Below, in pieces: positions 14,809 through 22,214 of a DNA stretch of 32,887 bases. Within the stretch, counting starts at the first letter, position 1. Each line of letters opens with the position of its first letter. The DNA is taken from IMG/VR virus record IMGVR_UViG_3300027749_000328, positions 1-32,887 of that record, one strand, 5' to 3'. Source of the DNA: a virus. The translations under genes and the position numbers were made by a program. The notes beneath the pieces are model-generated. The model was not told the DNA's origin. It did no database searches and was given only the letters and a program-made list of their open reading frames with translations.

Positions 14809-14988
14809 ATGGAAATAGGAAGTTTTGAAATAGTAAAATATAAATTTGATTTTGTTAATGGTGAACCTAAAATAATAATTGAAATGATTAAAGTTTTAGA
14901 TATAAACGGTAAATACATAAAATTTGCAAAACTAAAAGAAGTATTACCGTATTTAAGTAAATATCCTATTAAATTTAAAAATTTATGA
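14809..14988 (+). CDS. Small protein between the two helicase genes
   Basis: This 59-residue protein starts 3 bases after the primase-helicase and its stop overlaps the next gene (ATGA). It is beta-rich at the start and basic (EIVKYKFDFVNGEPKIII, then KEVLPYLSKYPIKFK). A long opposite-strand frame over the same bases is only a shadow. Function unknown; it may assist the helicase, judging by position. Confidence 0.55.
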   Translation: MEIGSFEIVKYKFDFVNGEPKIIIEMIKVLDINGKYIKFAKLKEVLPYLSKYPIKFKNL

Positions 14989-16232
14989 AGCAACTACGAG
15001 ATTACCAGGTTAGAATTTCAACAGATGCTGCTGAAATATTACAACGTAAAAAGTTAGTATGTTTGTTTATGGAGGTGAGAACCGGCAAATCATTGACTGC
15101 TTTAGAAACTTGCAAAAAGTTTGGAGCCAAGAGTATTTTGTTTATTACTAAAATCAAAGCGTTTAGTTCAATACAAGACGATTACAACGATTTTAATTAT
15201 AAATTTGATATAACTGTTATCAATAGAGAATCTTTGCATAAAATTGAGCGCAATGACTTTGATGTGGTTATAATTGATGAAGTACACGGTTACGCATCAT
15301 ATCCCAAGCCAAGCAAGTTTCATAAAGATATTAAGTTAAGGTTTGGTAATTTACCAATGATCCTATTATCGGGAACACCAACACCCGAGAGTTACTCGCA
15401 ATATTATCATATTTTTAACCTATCAAATCATACACCATTTAAACACGCAAATTTTTATAAATGGGCGAATGATTACGTTGATATAAAACTTAAATATTTA
15501 GGTTATGCACAGGTTAAAGATTATTCCAATGCAAGAAAAAAAGATTTTTGGCATATTATACGTTACTATATTTTAACTTTTACACAAGCAGAGGCGGGAT
15601 TTACTACATCGGTTAACGAAATGGTGCTTGAATGCGAAATGAAACCAATAACCTACGCTATAATTGACAAACTTAAAAAGGATTTAGTAGTAACTTCATC
15701 AACTACCGGTAAACAAATAATTGCAGATACTGGAGTAAAGCTTCAACAAAAAATACATCAACTATCAAGTGGAACGGTTAAGTTTGAAGATGGAACCATC
15801 CAGGTAATTGACGACAGCAAAGCGCAGTTTATAAAAGATAAATTTAAAGGAGTTAAAATAGCTATATTTTATAATTTTATAGCAGAGCTTGAAATGTTAA
15901 GACAAGTATTTGGCGCAGAAAACTTGACAAATGACCTGGAGGAATTCAATACAACTAATAAAAATATAGCTTTGCAAATTGTATCGGGTAGAGAGGGAAT
16001 AAGTTTAAAAGCTGCGGATCATTTAGTATTTTTTAATATTGCATTTTCAGCAGTAAGTTACTTCCAGGCAAAAGACAGACTTACAACAATGGATCGCAAA
16101 GAGAATACTATTTTTTGGGTATTCTCAAAAGGAGGAATTGAAGAAAAAATATACAAATCAGTACAAAATAAAAAAGATTATACACTATCAACTTTTAAAA
16201 AAGATTACAATGTTAGAGCAACAAATACATAA
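14985..16232 (+). CDS. SF2 (SNF2-like) DNA helicase/translocase
   Basis: The protein has 415 residues with superfamily 2 motifs in order: Q-like start (LRDYQVRIS), Walker A MEVRTGKSL (29-37), IDEVH (97-101, a DEVH box), LLSGTP (127-132), then a second RecA-like domain with IAIFYNFIAELEML, IVSGREGISLKAADH and FQAKDRLTTMDR (motif VI). Such small phage helicases translocate on duplex DNA or remodel it during replication or recombination. It overlaps the gene before by 4 bases. Its last codons lie in a 21-base sequence that recurs at 16764. Confidence 0.8.
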   Translation: MKQLRDYQVRISTDAAEILQRKKLVCLFMEVRTGKSLTALETCKKFGAKSILFITKIKAFSSIQDDYNDFNYKFDITVINRESLHKIERNDFDVVIIDEVHGYASYPKPSKFHKDIKLRFGNLPMILLSGTPTPESYSQYYHIFNLSNHTPFKHANFYKWANDYVDIKLKYLGYAQVKDYSNARKKDFWHIIRYYILTFTQAEAGFTTSVNEMVLECEMKPITYAIIDKLKKDLVVTSSTTGKQIIADTGVKLQQKIHQLSSGTVKFEDGTIQVIDDSKAQFIKDKFKGVKIAIFYNFIAELEMLRQVFGAENLTNDLEEFNTTNKNIALQIVSGREGISLKAADHLVFFNIAFSAVSYFQAKDRLTTMDRKENTIFWVFSKGGIEEKIYKSVQNKKDYTLSTFKKDYNVRATNT

Positions 16233-16784
16233 AAAAATTACAGAGATTAACTCTGTTTTATTAGATCGCAATTATAACGCCCAGGATATATTTGATTTTT
16301 GGGATGAGTGCATAAAAATTGCTAAATCTAATCAGCAAATATTTACTGATGAATTTAAAGTTTCTGTTAATGGTTCAAAATTGGCTAATAAATTAAATAA
16401 AAAATTTGATTTAAATTTGTTACCGAAAATCAAAAGGCATATAAAAAATGACATTAAATTTTTAATGATTGATGCCTCTGGTAAGGTTTATGAATTTAAA
16501 GGAATTGTTTTAGATTTTTTATGTTTAGACAGCATTATTGAACTCAATAATTTAACATTTACCGTTTATTAGTTATGAATCAAAACAAAATGTATAGATG
16601 CATTATGTTGATGCAATACCTACAAGATAAGCCAAGGAATATGCATACAATTTCAAGATATTTAAATGTAAGCTTAAGAACAGTTTACAGATATTTAAAA
16701 TTGTATGAAGCAGTTGGATATTTAATTGTAAAAGATAAATTTAATAAAATACAAATTATTCAAAATGTTAGAGCAACAAATACA
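16209..16784 (+). repeat. 21-base direct repeats bounding a 555-bp segment
   Basis: A perfect 21-base sequence occurs at 16209-16229 and 16764-16784. Each copy reads NVRATNT in the frame of the upstream gene and MLEQQI in the frame of the downstream gene. The interval is 555 bases, a multiple of three. Recombination between copies would remove exactly the 120-residue gene and most of the HTH gene. Confidence 0.8.
16210..16572 (+). CDS. Protein with VRR-NUC-gene-like start, unknown function
   Basis: I choose the ATG at 16210, which overlaps the helicase by 23 bases, giving 120 residues; an upstream start at 16138 would lie wholly inside the helicase gene. The first 11 residues (MLEQQIHKKIT) are nearly the same as those of the VRR-NUC gene at 16765, because of the direct repeat. 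The rest is helical with a beta-type end (KFLMIDASGKVYEFKGIV) and resembles no family I recognise. Confidence 0.6.
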   Translation: MLEQQIHKKITEINSVLLDRNYNAQDIFDFWDECIKIAKSNQQIFTDEFKVSVNGSKLANKLNKKFDLNLLPKIKRHIKNDIKFLMIDASGKVYEFKGIVLDFLCLDSIIELNNLTFTVY

Positions 16785-16832
16785 AAAGAAAATTACGACC
16801 AAGCTGGAGCAAGAGGGCTACTTCGTGCTTAA
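16575..16832 (+). CDS. Winged-helix DNA-binding protein
   Basis: This 85-residue protein has a helix-turn-helix pattern at about residues 20-45 (RNMHTISRYLNVSLRTVYRYLKLYEAVGYLI), of the HTH_11/DeoR-type wing. It could regulate phage genes. Its last 22 residues (from NVRATNT on) are read through the second copy of the direct repeat and overlap the VRR-NUC gene by 68 bases, so the tail was probably gained by the duplication. The DNA-binding core is independent of it. Confidence 0.65.
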   Translation: MNQNKMYRCIMLMQYLQDKPRNMHTISRYLNVSLRTVYRYLKLYEAVGYLIVKDKFNKIQIIQNVRATNTKENYDQAGARGLLRA

Positions 16833-17025
16833 GATTATAAAAGCCAATAAAAATGGTTATCCCGATTTAATTGCTATTAAAAATAATATTACTACATTTG
16901 TTGAAGTTAAGCAACCCAATGGCAGATTATCAGAATTGCAAAAAGTAAGAATACAAGAGTTAAGAAGTAAAGGTATTAACGTTAAAGTATGGATTGATTA
17001 TGATACAGATTTCAAAGAACATTAA
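16765..17025 (+). CDS. VRR-NUC domain nuclease
   Basis: The protein has 86 residues, the usual size of a stand-alone VRR-NUC. The PD-(D/E)XK core is visible: Asp34 in NGYPDLIAI, Glu47 and Lys49 in TFVEVKQPNGRLSELQ. An N-terminal helix with KKITTKLEQEGYFV precedes it. In phages such enzymes act near replication and recombination helicases, probably as a structure-specific or Holliday-junction nuclease. It lies close to the SF2 helicase, a frequent pairing. It starts inside the HTH gene and ends overlapping the next gene. Confidence 0.8.
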   Translation: MLEQQIQKKITTKLEQEGYFVLKIIKANKNGYPDLIAIKNNITTFVEVKQPNGRLSELQKVRIQELRSKGINVKVWIDYDTDFKEH

Positions 17026-17233
17026 ATTAGATTTAACATTTGAGCAGCAAATATCGCCAAATGGTAGGCCAATAAGGTTATCCGGAATTGCAAAAAATTT
17101 ACAAGTTGCAGAAAAATTTATTGAAAAATCATTCAAAAATCATTGGATTTATACTTTTAAATATTTGGATGCTTACGATGAATTTGTTAGTTTTGAATTT
17201 GATTATAACAATAAATTTGTTTGTAAATTATGA
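17000..17233 (+). CDS. Small protein downstream of VRR-NUC, unknown function
   Basis: The ATG at 17000 gives 77 residues; a TTG at 16994 is a less likely start. Alternating strand-helix-strand pattern (FEQQISPNGRPIRLSG, then VAEKFIEKSF, then a Phe/Asp-rich beta end). It overlaps the nuclease gene by 26 bases and the next gene by 4. No family recognised. Confidence 0.55.
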   Translation: MIQISKNIKLDLTFEQQISPNGRPIRLSGIAKNLQVAEKFIEKSFKNHWIYTFKYLDAYDEFVSFEFDYNNKFVCKL

Positions 17234-17319
17234 AGTATTTATTAGTGTTAGCAGCTTATGAATTTATAAGAAGTAAATTAATATGGTTATGGTATTACTT
17301 AATTAAAAAAGGCAGTTAA
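17230..17319 (+). CDS. 29-residue hydrophobic peptide
   Basis: The frame starts within the stop of the previous gene (ATGA) and ends one base before the next ATG. It encodes one hydrophobic or amphipathic helix with several Trp/Tyr residues (LIWLWYYLIKK). The exact fit between neighbours supports it. Function unknown. Confidence 0.45.
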   Translation: MKYLLVLAAYEFIRSKLIWLWYYLIKKGS

Positions 17320-17320
17320 T

Positions 17321-17656
17321 ATGGCAGATATATCAATGTGTACAAATCAATTTTGCAAATCTAAAGATTACTGTTATAGATTTACTGCAACACCAAATAA
17401 GTTTGGACAATCATACGCAGATTTTACTTGTGAGGATGATGAAATAAATTGCTCCTACTTTTGGAGTAATGGTGTTGACTCTATTAAATGTAAATTAGGT
17501 GGTGTTAAACGTGATGGCGAAATATGCAATTTAGATTACTGTACCTATCCAAAATGTGTTCAGGATAGTTACTGCCCTAAATGTCACCAAACTGATGGAA
17601 TACATAAAATGGGTTGTGAAACAAAGAAAATAACTATAATTAAAACAAAACAATAA
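17321..17656 (+). CDS. Cysteine-rich, probably metal-binding protein
   Basis: This 111-residue protein contains more than a dozen Cys residues spread along its length (MCTNQFCKSKDYCYRF; CNLDYCTYPKC; YCPKCHQTDG), the pattern of several small zinc sites. Similar MADISMC-type proteins are familiar in Bacteroidetes phages but without a known role. It precedes the late-block motif at 17662 and is therefore probably the last gene of the replication operon. Confidence 0.65.
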   Translation: MADISMCTNQFCKSKDYCYRFTATPNKFGQSYADFTCEDDEINCSYFWSNGVDSIKCKLGGVKRDGEICNLDYCTYPKCVQDSYCPKCHQTDGIHKMGCETKKITIIKTKQ

Positions 17657-17661
17657 TTTAA

Positions 17662-17672
17662 ACGTTATATAA
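17662..17672 (+). promoter_or_regulatory. Late-block start motif, copy 2
   Basis: ACGTTATATAA stands two bases before the ATG at 17675. An A-rich box AAACAAAA lies about 11 bases upstream. It would start the block with the sigma-like factor and terminase genes. Confidence 0.6.
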
Positions 17673-17674
17673 CT

Positions 17675-17965
17675 ATGAGTTTAGGAAAAGAATATAGTCC
17701 GATATTAGTTGAAATAGAAAATGGATTGATTGATACAGTTGCATTAAAGCCAAATTATACAAAAGATGGATTTAGAGCAGCAGTTTATATTTTTCAATCT
17801 GCTATCTTTGATAAAATGATTGACTTTCAAGAACAAGAAAATATGTCTGATGAAGATTGCGAACTAATGGCTAAAAATCTTGGTGAAGAATTAAGAAACT
17901 TTATCGGTAGATTTACTGCAATAGATACACATAAATTATTTACAAATGAAAGTGCAGAGATATAG
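17675..17965 (+). CDS. First protein of the sigma/terminase block, unknown function
   Basis: This 96-residue acidic, mostly helical protein (YSPILVEIENGLIDTVAL, then RAAVYIFQSAIFDKMIDFQ, then MSDEDCELMAKNLGEEL) has no recognised domain. The start is set by the motif at 17662-17672. The gene overlaps the next by 20 bases. Confidence 0.65.
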   Translation: MSLGKEYSPILVEIENGLIDTVALKPNYTKDGFRAAVYIFQSAIFDKMIDFQEQENMSDEDCELMAKNLGEELRNFIGRFTAIDTHKLFTNESAEI

Positions 17966-18071
17966 TCCAATAGTAAGAATAAAAAGAGTAATGAAATTTT
18001 ATTACAATCGTGGTGTAAACTCTGAACGAATAAATAGTTTATATCGCAAAATATTAAATGGAGTCAGTTGA
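17946..18071 (+). CDS. 41-residue very basic protein
   Basis: The product is rich in Arg/Lys (KVQRYSPIVRIKRVMKFYY, then SERINSLYRKIL) and could bind nucleic acid. It overlaps the gene before by 20 bases and the next by 14. Codons match its neighbours. Function unknown. Confidence 0.45.
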   Translation: MKVQRYSPIVRIKRVMKFYYNRGVNSERINSLYRKILNGVS

Positions 18072-18237
18072 AAGTATGATTGCTATTGTTCAAATTTACA
18101 TACATTTGACAAAGTTTGTCGAAGTTAATATAAAAGTAACTAACTTTGTAGAAATTAGAAAACTAAAACAAGCACATAAAATAGCAAAAGATTACTTAAC
18201 TTTTTATAATATGCAAATAATTGAAAGAAATCTGTAA
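18058..18237 (+). CDS. 59-residue protein upstream of the sigma-like gene
   Basis: This helical protein (MIAIVQIYIHLTKFVEV, then EIRKLKQAHKIAKDYL) overlaps the sigma-like gene by 17 bases, which may provide translational coupling for that gene's TTG start. No family recognised. Confidence 0.45.
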   Translation: MESVESMIAIVQIYIHLTKFVEVNIKVTNFVEIRKLKQAHKIAKDYLTFYNMQIIERNL

Positions 18238-18655
18238 ACAACACCAAAGGTGGATTAATATTGTCAAGCAATTTGGAATTGATGATTATGCAGAAGATGT
18301 AGTACAAGAAGCATATTTAAAATGTATTGAAAAAGAAACAATAAACGAAGCATATTTTTATTTGACTTTGCGGAGTTTAGCGATGGATTTACACCGCAAA
18401 CAAAAAAAGATAATCAAAGTATCAATAGATGAAGTAAACATAATTACTGAAATTGAACAACAGAATGAAGTTTTAGAAGTAGTTAAAGATTTTCACTGGT
18501 TTGATAAAGAAATATTTTTTTTATACTACGATAATAAAATGTCAATGCAAAAGATTGCTAACGAAACAGGAATATCAAAAAGCACAATATTTAAAACTAT
18601 AAGAAGTTGTAACTTAAAAATTAAAACAGAATGGCAAAAGGAAAAAAAGCATTAG
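18221..18655 (+). CDS. Phage sigma-70-family-like factor
   Basis: The protein has 144 residues. Residues about 20-60 match sigma region 2 in character (DDYAEDVVQEAYLKCIEK, then YFYLTLRSLAMDLHRKQ), and residues about 105-135 a region-4-type helix-turn-helix (KMSMQKIANETGISKSTIFKTIRSC). It would direct RNA polymerase to phage promoters, or act as a sigma-like regulator. The start is TTG directly after an in-frame stop; no ATG lies before region 2, so a TTG start is required. It overlaps upstream and downstream genes. It is a candidate reader of the ACGTTATATAA motifs, which is inference. Confidence 0.7.
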   Translation: MKEICKQHQRWINIVKQFGIDDYAEDVVQEAYLKCIEKETINEAYFYLTLRSLAMDLHRKQKKIIKVSIDEVNIITEIEQQNEVLEVVKDFHWFDKEIFFLYYDNKMSMQKIANETGISKSTIFKTIRSCNLKIKTEWQKEKKH

Positions 18656-19026
18656 GATTAGGTGATACATTAGAAGCTATCACAGAAGCTACAGGAATTA
18701 AAGCAGTAGTTGAAAAAGTAAAAGAAGTAACAGGATGGGATTGTGGATGCGATGCAAGGAAAGAAACTCTTAATCGTTTATTTCCATACGTTAAACCAAA
18801 CTGTTTAACAGAAGATAACTACAATTATCTTTCAAACTTATTCAGTAAGAATTTGAATGAAATTTCAATAAATCAACAATACGAATTGATTGATATTTAC
18901 TTACAAGTATTCGGATCTAAATTGGAGCATTCAAATTGTTCAAGTTGTTGGCGAGATAGAATAAATGAATTAAGAAAAGTTTACGATACACACAAAGAAG
19001 ATGCCAATACCGAAACCAAAGAGTAA
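18631..19026 (+). CDS. Conserved phage protein with Cys clusters, unknown function
   Basis: This 131-residue protein starts AKGKKALGLGDTLEAI and holds DCGCDARKETLNRLFP near residue 38, followed later by SNCSSCWRD. The N-terminal Gly/Lys stretch and CGCDxRK motif are familiar from Bacteroidetes phage proteins placed near the terminase. Cys positions would allow zinc binding. It overlaps the sigma-like gene by 25 bases and the next by 26. Confidence 0.6.
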   Translation: MAKGKKALGLGDTLEAITEATGIKAVVEKVKEVTGWDCGCDARKETLNRLFPYVKPNCLTEDNYNYLSNLFSKNLNEISINQQYELIDIYLQVFGSKLEHSNCSSCWRDRINELRKVYDTHKEDANTETKE

Positions 19027-19432
19027 CGAACCTAAAAAGGAATTCATACAACGATGTATGTCTAATCCTGTAATGGTTGCAGAATATTCAAAAGATAAAC
19101 GTACTGCTATCTGCACAACTGCTTTTCAAACTAAACTTAATTCAAATCAAAAGATTAGTTTTGATTACGATGGAACTTTGTCAACTAAAAAAGGAACTAA
19201 ACTTGCCAAAGATTTAATTACAAATAATACTTTGTATATTATATCTGCTCGAAGTAGTAAAACAGGAATGATTGATAAAGCACGTGAGATTGGAATACCA
19301 TTTAATCATATATTTGCTACAGGTTCAAATGATGCTAAAATAGAGAAGATAAAAGCATTAAAGATACAAGTACATTACGATAACAATAACGATGTCTTAA
19401 ATCAATTAGGAAGCATTGGAAAGCATATTTAG
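19001..19432 (+). CDS. HAD-like phosphatase fused to a short phage domain
   Basis: The protein has 143 residues. Residues 1-43 (PKPKSNEPKKEFIQRCMS, MVAEYSKDKRTAICTTAF) look like a small Cys-containing module often appended to phage structural proteins. Residues 50-143 have HAD motifs: SFDYDGTL (Asp55, Asp57), ISAR (Ser82), a Lys near 113-116 and HYDNNND (Asp127, Asp131). HAD enzymes hydrolyse phosphate esters; phage examples include polynucleotide or nucleotide phosphatases. The domain is short and lacks a cap. It lies just before the terminase genes. Confidence 0.65.
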   Translation: MPIPKPKSNEPKKEFIQRCMSNPVMVAEYSKDKRTAICTTAFQTKLNSNQKISFDYDGTLSTKKGTKLAKDLITNNTLYIISARSSKTGMIDKAREIGIPFNHIFATGSNDAKIEKIKALKIQVHYDNNNDVLNQLGSIGKHI

Positions 19433-19458
19433 TAATTGAATAATCAATTTTTTTCAAT

Positions 19459-19722
19459 ATGGAAGATAATAGAAAATTAAATGGAGGAGCAAGAAAAGGA
19501 GCAGGAAGAAAACCTAAAGCTGATGAAATTTCTATAATTGAAAGTATGGATGCTGTTTTAATTCCACAAGAAGCTTGGAAAAAATTAGCAGACAAAGTAA
19601 AAGAAAATGATGTACAAGCAATTAAAACTTGGTTAAGTTATCGTTATGGTATGCCTAAACAAACTATTGACCAAAAGACAGAAATTAATATTCCAATAAT
19701 TGATATGAATGAATGGAAATAA
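19459..19722 (+). CDS. Terminase small subunit-like protein
   Basis: This 87-residue protein starts with a basic Gly/Arg/Lys-rich segment (NGGARKGAGRKPKADE) and continues as helices. The position directly before the large terminase, with a 10-base overlap, and the basic N-terminus typical of TerS proteins in Bacteroidetes phages support the call. It would recognise phage DNA for packaging. It is shorter than most TerS, so the call is tentative. Confidence 0.6.
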   Translation: MEDNRKLNGGARKGAGRKPKADEISIIESMDAVLIPQEAWKKLADKVKENDVQAIKTWLSYRYGMPKQTIDQKTEINIPIIDMNEWK

Positions 19723-20981
19723 ACAAACCACATTTAACAAGTTATCAAAAGAATATATTATTTTCTAAAGCAAGATTTACAATTACTGAAGCATCTACTA
19801 AAGCTGGAAAAACACATTCTCATATTATTTGGTTGTTTGGAAAAGCACACGAATACAAAGAAGCAATAGGTAAAAATTATTGGTGGGTTGCTCCAGTTTA
19901 TAATCAATCAAAAATTGCATTTAAAAGATTAAAAAGAAACCTCGTTCAATACGGGGTTTATTCATTTAATGAAAGTAATCTAATTATTACTTGTCCTAAT
20001 GGTTCTGAAATACATTTTAAATCTGCAGACAATCCTGATAATTTATATGGTGAAGATGTTTATGCTTGTGTATTTGATGAAGCACCAAGAGCAAAAGAGG
20101 AAGCTTGGTTTGCATTACGTTCAACTTTAACAGCAACTAAAGCACCTTGTAAAATTATTGGTAATTTTGGTGGTATATCTAATTGGGTACATAAACTAAA
20201 AGAAAAATCTAAAATTGATAAAGAATATGAATATTTTAAAGTTACTTGTTGGGATGCAATTAAAGAGGGAATTTTAGAAGAAGAAGAAGTATTACAAGCA
20301 AAAAAAGATTTACCTGATAAAATATTTAAAGCACTTTATGAAGCAGAAGCAAGTGAAGATGAAGGACAATTAGTAAATAATGAAAGCATATTAAAATTAT
20401 TTTCAAATACACATATTGAATCAGGAATAAAATATATTACTGCAGATATAGCACGTTTAGGAAAAGATAAGACTGTTATAAATGTATGGGATGGATTTAG
20501 AGTAATAGAAATAAAAGAATATGATATTAGTAGAATAGATTTTATAGTTAATGAAATAAAAGCATTACAACAAAAATATAATGTAAATGATAATAATGTT
20601 ATAGTTGATGAAGATGGAGTAGGTGGTGGCGTTGTAGATTATTTAAAATGTAATGGATTTGTAAACAATAGTATACCTATAAAAGTAAATGGTTTAAAAG
20701 ATAATTTTGCATCTTTAAAAGACCAATGTTATTATTATTTAGCAGAAAAAATAAATAGAAATGAAATTTATGTTGATTGTTCAGAAAAAATATCAACATT
20801 ATTAATGGAGGAAATTGAGATGATTAGATTACCAAAAGAAATTGATACTTCAAGAATAAGATTAATGAGTAAAGATGATATTAAAAAGAAAATAGGAAGA
20901 TCACCTGATTATAGCGATTCATTAATGATGAGAATGTGGTTTAGTGTAAATCCCAACAAAGGAAACTATTTTATTTATTAG
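19713..20981 (+). CDS. terL: Terminase large subunit
   Basis: The protein has 422 residues. The ATPase part has a Walker A-like ASTKAGKT (27-34) and Walker B VYACVFDEA (116-124). The nuclease part has YITADIARLGKDKTVINVWDG (first catalytic Asp), NNVIVDEDGVGGGVVDYL (second acidic pair) and a late PDYSDSLMMRMW (third Asp). It is the motor that packages DNA into the prohead and cuts it. Headful-type packaging would fit the circularly permuted map suggested by the repeated ends. Confidence 0.9.
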   Translation: MEINKPHLTSYQKNILFSKARFTITEASTKAGKTHSHIIWLFGKAHEYKEAIGKNYWWVAPVYNQSKIAFKRLKRNLVQYGVYSFNESNLIITCPNGSEIHFKSADNPDNLYGEDVYACVFDEAPRAKEEAWFALRSTLTATKAPCKIIGNFGGISNWVHKLKEKSKIDKEYEYFKVTCWDAIKEGILEEEEVLQAKKDLPDKIFKALYEAEASEDEGQLVNNESILKLFSNTHIESGIKYITADIARLGKDKTVINVWDGFRVIEIKEYDISRIDFIVNEIKALQQKYNVNDNNVIVDEDGVGGGVVDYLKCNGFVNNSIPIKVNGLKDNFASLKDQCYYYLAEKINRNEIYVDCSEKISTLLMEEIEMIRLPKEIDTSRIRLMSKDDIKKKIGRSPDYSDSLMMRMWFSVNPNKGNYFIY

Positions 20982-21004
20982 TGTAATACAAAAAACAATT
21001 AAAT

Positions 21005-21015
21005 ACGTTATATAA
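21005..21015 (+). promoter_or_regulatory. Late-block start motif, copy 3
   Basis: ACGTTATATAA stands two bases before the ATG at 21018, in the 36-base gap after the terminase gene; an A-rich ACAAAAAA lies upstream. It starts the tail gene block. Confidence 0.6.
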
Positions 21016-21017
21016 TT

Positions 21018-21760
21018 ATGAAAGTTAAGATTACAATTCCAACATCGTTAAATGAAATTACTTTAGAGCAATATCAAAGGTTTATTTCTATATCTGAAAA
21101 GAACGAAGATGGCGATTTTCTGCAGTTAAAAATGTTAGAGATATTCTGCAACATTCCTTTGGATGTAGCTTCTAATATGTCACTAAAAGACGTTAACGAA
21201 ATTACTGCAAGTATCAATCAAATGTTTGCAAAAGAATATAAACTGCAAACTATATTTAAACTTGGTGAAACTAACTTTGGATTTATACCAAACTTGGACG
21301 AAATAAGTTTAGGTGAGTTTAGTGATTTAGATACTTACTTCGGTAAGATGGATAAATTGCATAATGCAATGGCAGTATTATACAGACCTATAATTGAAAA
21401 GTATAAAGACAAATATACCATTCAAGATTATAACGGAAGTATAACTTACTGCGATGTAATGAAACATATGCCAATGGATGTAGTTTTTGGTGCTATGGTT
21501 TTTTTTTACAATTTAAGCAACGAATTATTAATCAGTTCCCTGAACTTTTTGGAAACGAATCTAGAAGTGAAAGTTTTGATAGACAAGCACAATTCGGAGT
21601 TAAGTGGGGATGGTATTCATCTTTCTATGCTCTCGCTCAAGCTGATGTTAGAAGATTTGATGAAATATCAAAACTTCGATTACTTACTGCACTCACATTC
21701 TTAACTTTTGAAAAGGAAAAAATAGAAATAGAACAACTAATGTTAAAGAAAAATGAATAA
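21018..21760 (+). CDS. Tail assembly chaperone with probable -1 frameshift product
   Basis: The unshifted frame runs 21018-21704 (228 residues). A run of nine T at 21499-21507 (GTT TTT TTT TAC in frame) is a suitable -1 slippery site. The -1 frame then continues through FGVKWGWYSSFYALAQADV and FDEISKLR to a stop at 21758-21760, giving a product of about 247 residues; that frame has no usable ATG of its own over this stretch. A shorter and a frameshifted longer chaperone, like lambda G and GT, guide tail-tube assembly around the tape measure. Both frames look protein-like after the slip, which is odd and discussed in the findings. Confidence 0.75.
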
Positions 21761-22214
21761 CTACTATAAAATAACTGAAGTATTAAGAGATGAAATACTA
21801 AAGGATGGAATTGTAAACAATGTATCACAAGGCGATATATTCAATGTTGATATAAACAAACCTACAATATTCCCTTTAGGACATATTATTGTAAATACTG
21901 CATCACAAAGCGAATCAGGTAACACTAATATTTTTAATGTTTCAGTTTTATTTATGGATGTTTGCGATATATCTAAAGTAGAACCTTACGATTTGTTTTT
22001 CAATAATGATAACGAAGCAGATATATTTAATTCGCAATTTGAAAATGCAAATCGTTTATTGATGTCTTTACGCAGAGGCAATCTTTACGATATGGGTTAT
22101 AGATTAAATGGTAATGCAAATTTAGAAGCATTTAGCGATAGATTTGAAAATAAAATAGTAGGATGGACTATTACATTTGCTATTGAAACTGCTAATGATA
22201 TGACTATCTGCTAA
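21753..22214 (+). CDS. Tail completion/terminator-like protein
   Basis: This 153-residue protein has alternating strand and helix character (DGIVNNVSQGDIFNVDI, then FPLGHIIVNTAS, then IFNVSVLFMDV) and a C-terminal WTITFAIET strand, typical for minor tail or neck proteins of Bacteroidetes phages. It starts inside the end of the frameshifted chaperone (ATGAATAA) and overlaps the next gene by one base. The role is inferred from position and fold pattern. Confidence 0.5.
   Translation: MNNYYKITEVLRDEILKDGIVNNVSQGDIFNVDINKPTIFPLGHIIVNTASQSESGNTNIFNVSVLFMDVCDISKVEPYDLFFNNDNEADIFNSQFENANRLLMSLRRGNLYDMGYRLNGNANLEAFSDRFENKIVGWTITFAIETANDMTIC

Noticed and set aside
19434-19455. Terminator before the small terminase gene
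   Set aside because: The 6-bp stem (AATTGA/TCAATT) has almost no G-C pairs and is likely too weak in AT-rich DNA.
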